6,101 nucleotides of DNA from a bacterium (GTDB lineage: Bacteria; Pseudomonadota; Gammaproteobacteria; Burkholderiales; Thiobacteraceae): the NCBI GenBank assembly GCA_027438535.1, contig DAIAMA010000086.1, positions 1 to 6,101 of the forward strand, in the 5' to 3' direction. The translations under genes and the position numbers were made by a program. Below the pieces are notes generated by a model, which saw only the letters and a program-made list of their open reading frames with translations, was not told the DNA's origin and ran no database searches. Shown in pieces: positions 5,550 to 6,101 of this stretch. Within the stretch, counting starts at the first letter, position 1, and each line of letters begins with the position of its first letter.

Positions 5550-6101
5550 ATGCCCCACAGCCTCTTCATCTCCGACCTGCACCTCTGCCCCACGCGCCCG
5601 GCGATCAACGCGCTGTTCGCGCGCTTCATCCGAGACATCGCGCCACAGGCGGAAGCGCTATATATTCTTGGCGATTTTTTCGAATACTGGGCCGGCGACG
5701 ACGATCTCGCCGATCCCTTCCACGCCGCCATCGCACGGCAGTTGGCGCAGCTTGCCCAAGGCACGCGCATTTATCTCATGCATGGCAACCGGGATTTCTT
5801 AATTGGCGACGCTTTCTTGCACGCCGCCTCGGCGACCTTGTTGCCCGACCCCACCTTGATCGACCTCTACGGCCAAGCCACCTTGCTCATGCACGGCGAC
5901 ACGCTATGCAGCGACGATGTGGCATATCAAAATTTCCGCGCGCAAGTGCGCAGCCCGGAATGGCAGCGCGCCTTTCTCGCCACGCCCTTAGCCGCGCGCA
6001 AAGCGCAAATCGAAGCCCTGCGCAAACAAAGCGAAGAAGCGAAATCCACCAAGCCGGCCGAGATCATGGACACCAACGCCGACACCGTCGCCGCCACCCT
6101 G
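5550..6101 (+). CDS. lpxH: UDP-2,3-diacylglucosamine diphosphatase, N-terminal part (cut by window edge)
   Basis: Peripheral inner-membrane calcineurin-like phosphoesterase of the lipid A pathway. It hydrolyses UDP-2,3-diacylglucosamine to lipid X and UMP. The 184 visible codons carry the metal-binding series in order: D9-L-H11 in LFISDLHLC, D42 in ILGDFFEYWAGDD, N80-R81-D82 in MHGNRDFLIGD, and H115 in LLMHGDTLCSDD. YQNFRAQVRSPEWQ follows at 126-139 and EIMDTNADTV at 171-180. E. coli LpxH is 240 residues, so about 55 residues, including the last two metal-binding histidines, lie past base 6101. The ATG at 5550 is the only plausible start: no ATG, GTG or TTG lies in frame just upstream, and MPHSLFISDLH matches the family start. 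No Shine-Dalgarno sequence is seen, so translation may rely on an open leader or coupling. It is probably co-transcribed with ppiB unless the hairpins between them stop transcription. Confidence 0.96.
   Translation, partial: MPHSLFISDLHLCPTRPAINALFARFIRDIAPQAEALYILGDFFEYWAGDDDLADPFHAAIARQLAQLAQGTRIYLMHGNRDFLIGDAFLHAASATLLPDPTLIDLYGQATLLMHGDTLCSDDVAYQNFRAQVRSPEWQRAFLATPLAARKAQIEALRKQSEEAKSTKPAEIMDTNADTVAATL

Noticed and set aside
1..6101. A novel defence, mobile or biosynthetic system
   Set aside because: All open space is filled by recognisable housekeeping and envelope genes; no integrase, transposase, toxin, nuclease or array-like repeat is present.

Overview
The window looks like chromosomal housekeeping DNA from a Gram-negative proteobacterium, most likely a betaproteobacterium. 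The evidence is the presence of lpxH (lipid A synthesis), an E. coli-like PpiB, exported proteins with Sec signal peptides, GC-rich coding with C/G-ending codons, and the cysS / cyclophilin / lpxH neighbourhood, which also occurs in E. coli. The class assignment is inference from gene order and protein character. I see no mobile element, RNA gene or CRISPR array.

Left arm (1-1890, minus strand): gltX (glutamyl-tRNA synthetase, complete) is followed 6 nt downstream by cysS (cysteinyl-tRNA synthetase, only the N-terminal 156 codons before the window edge). The two genes are in the same reading frame, separated by an amber stop and two codons. An 89-bp divergent intergenic region (1891-1979) separates gltX from the rightward genes and holds promoter-like sequences for both directions.

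Right arm (1980-6101, plus strand): five genes run in one direction, probably as one or two transcription units. The first encodes an exported TPR protein with a Pro/Ala/Lys/Glu-rich linker and a C-terminal NTF2-like domain. The second encodes an exported YkuD (L,D-transpeptidase / L,D-carboxypeptidase) protein of the Csd6-like type, with a related NTF2-like C-terminus. Next come a periplasmic cyclophilin (ppiA) and a cytoplasmic cyclophilin (ppiB), which overlap by 47 nt. The last is lpxH (UDP-2,3-diacylglucosamine diphosphatase), cut by the window edge after 184 codons.

The rightward cluster has an envelope theme: peptidoglycan remodelling, periplasmic protein folding and lipid A synthesis. 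No clearly new system is visible. The observations most worth a second look are the two neighbouring envelope proteins with matching NTF2-like tails, the mutually exclusive hairpins ahead of lpxH, the inverted repeat covering the ppiA ribosome binding site, the same-frame gltX-amber-cysS junction, and the atypical GluRS signature motifs.
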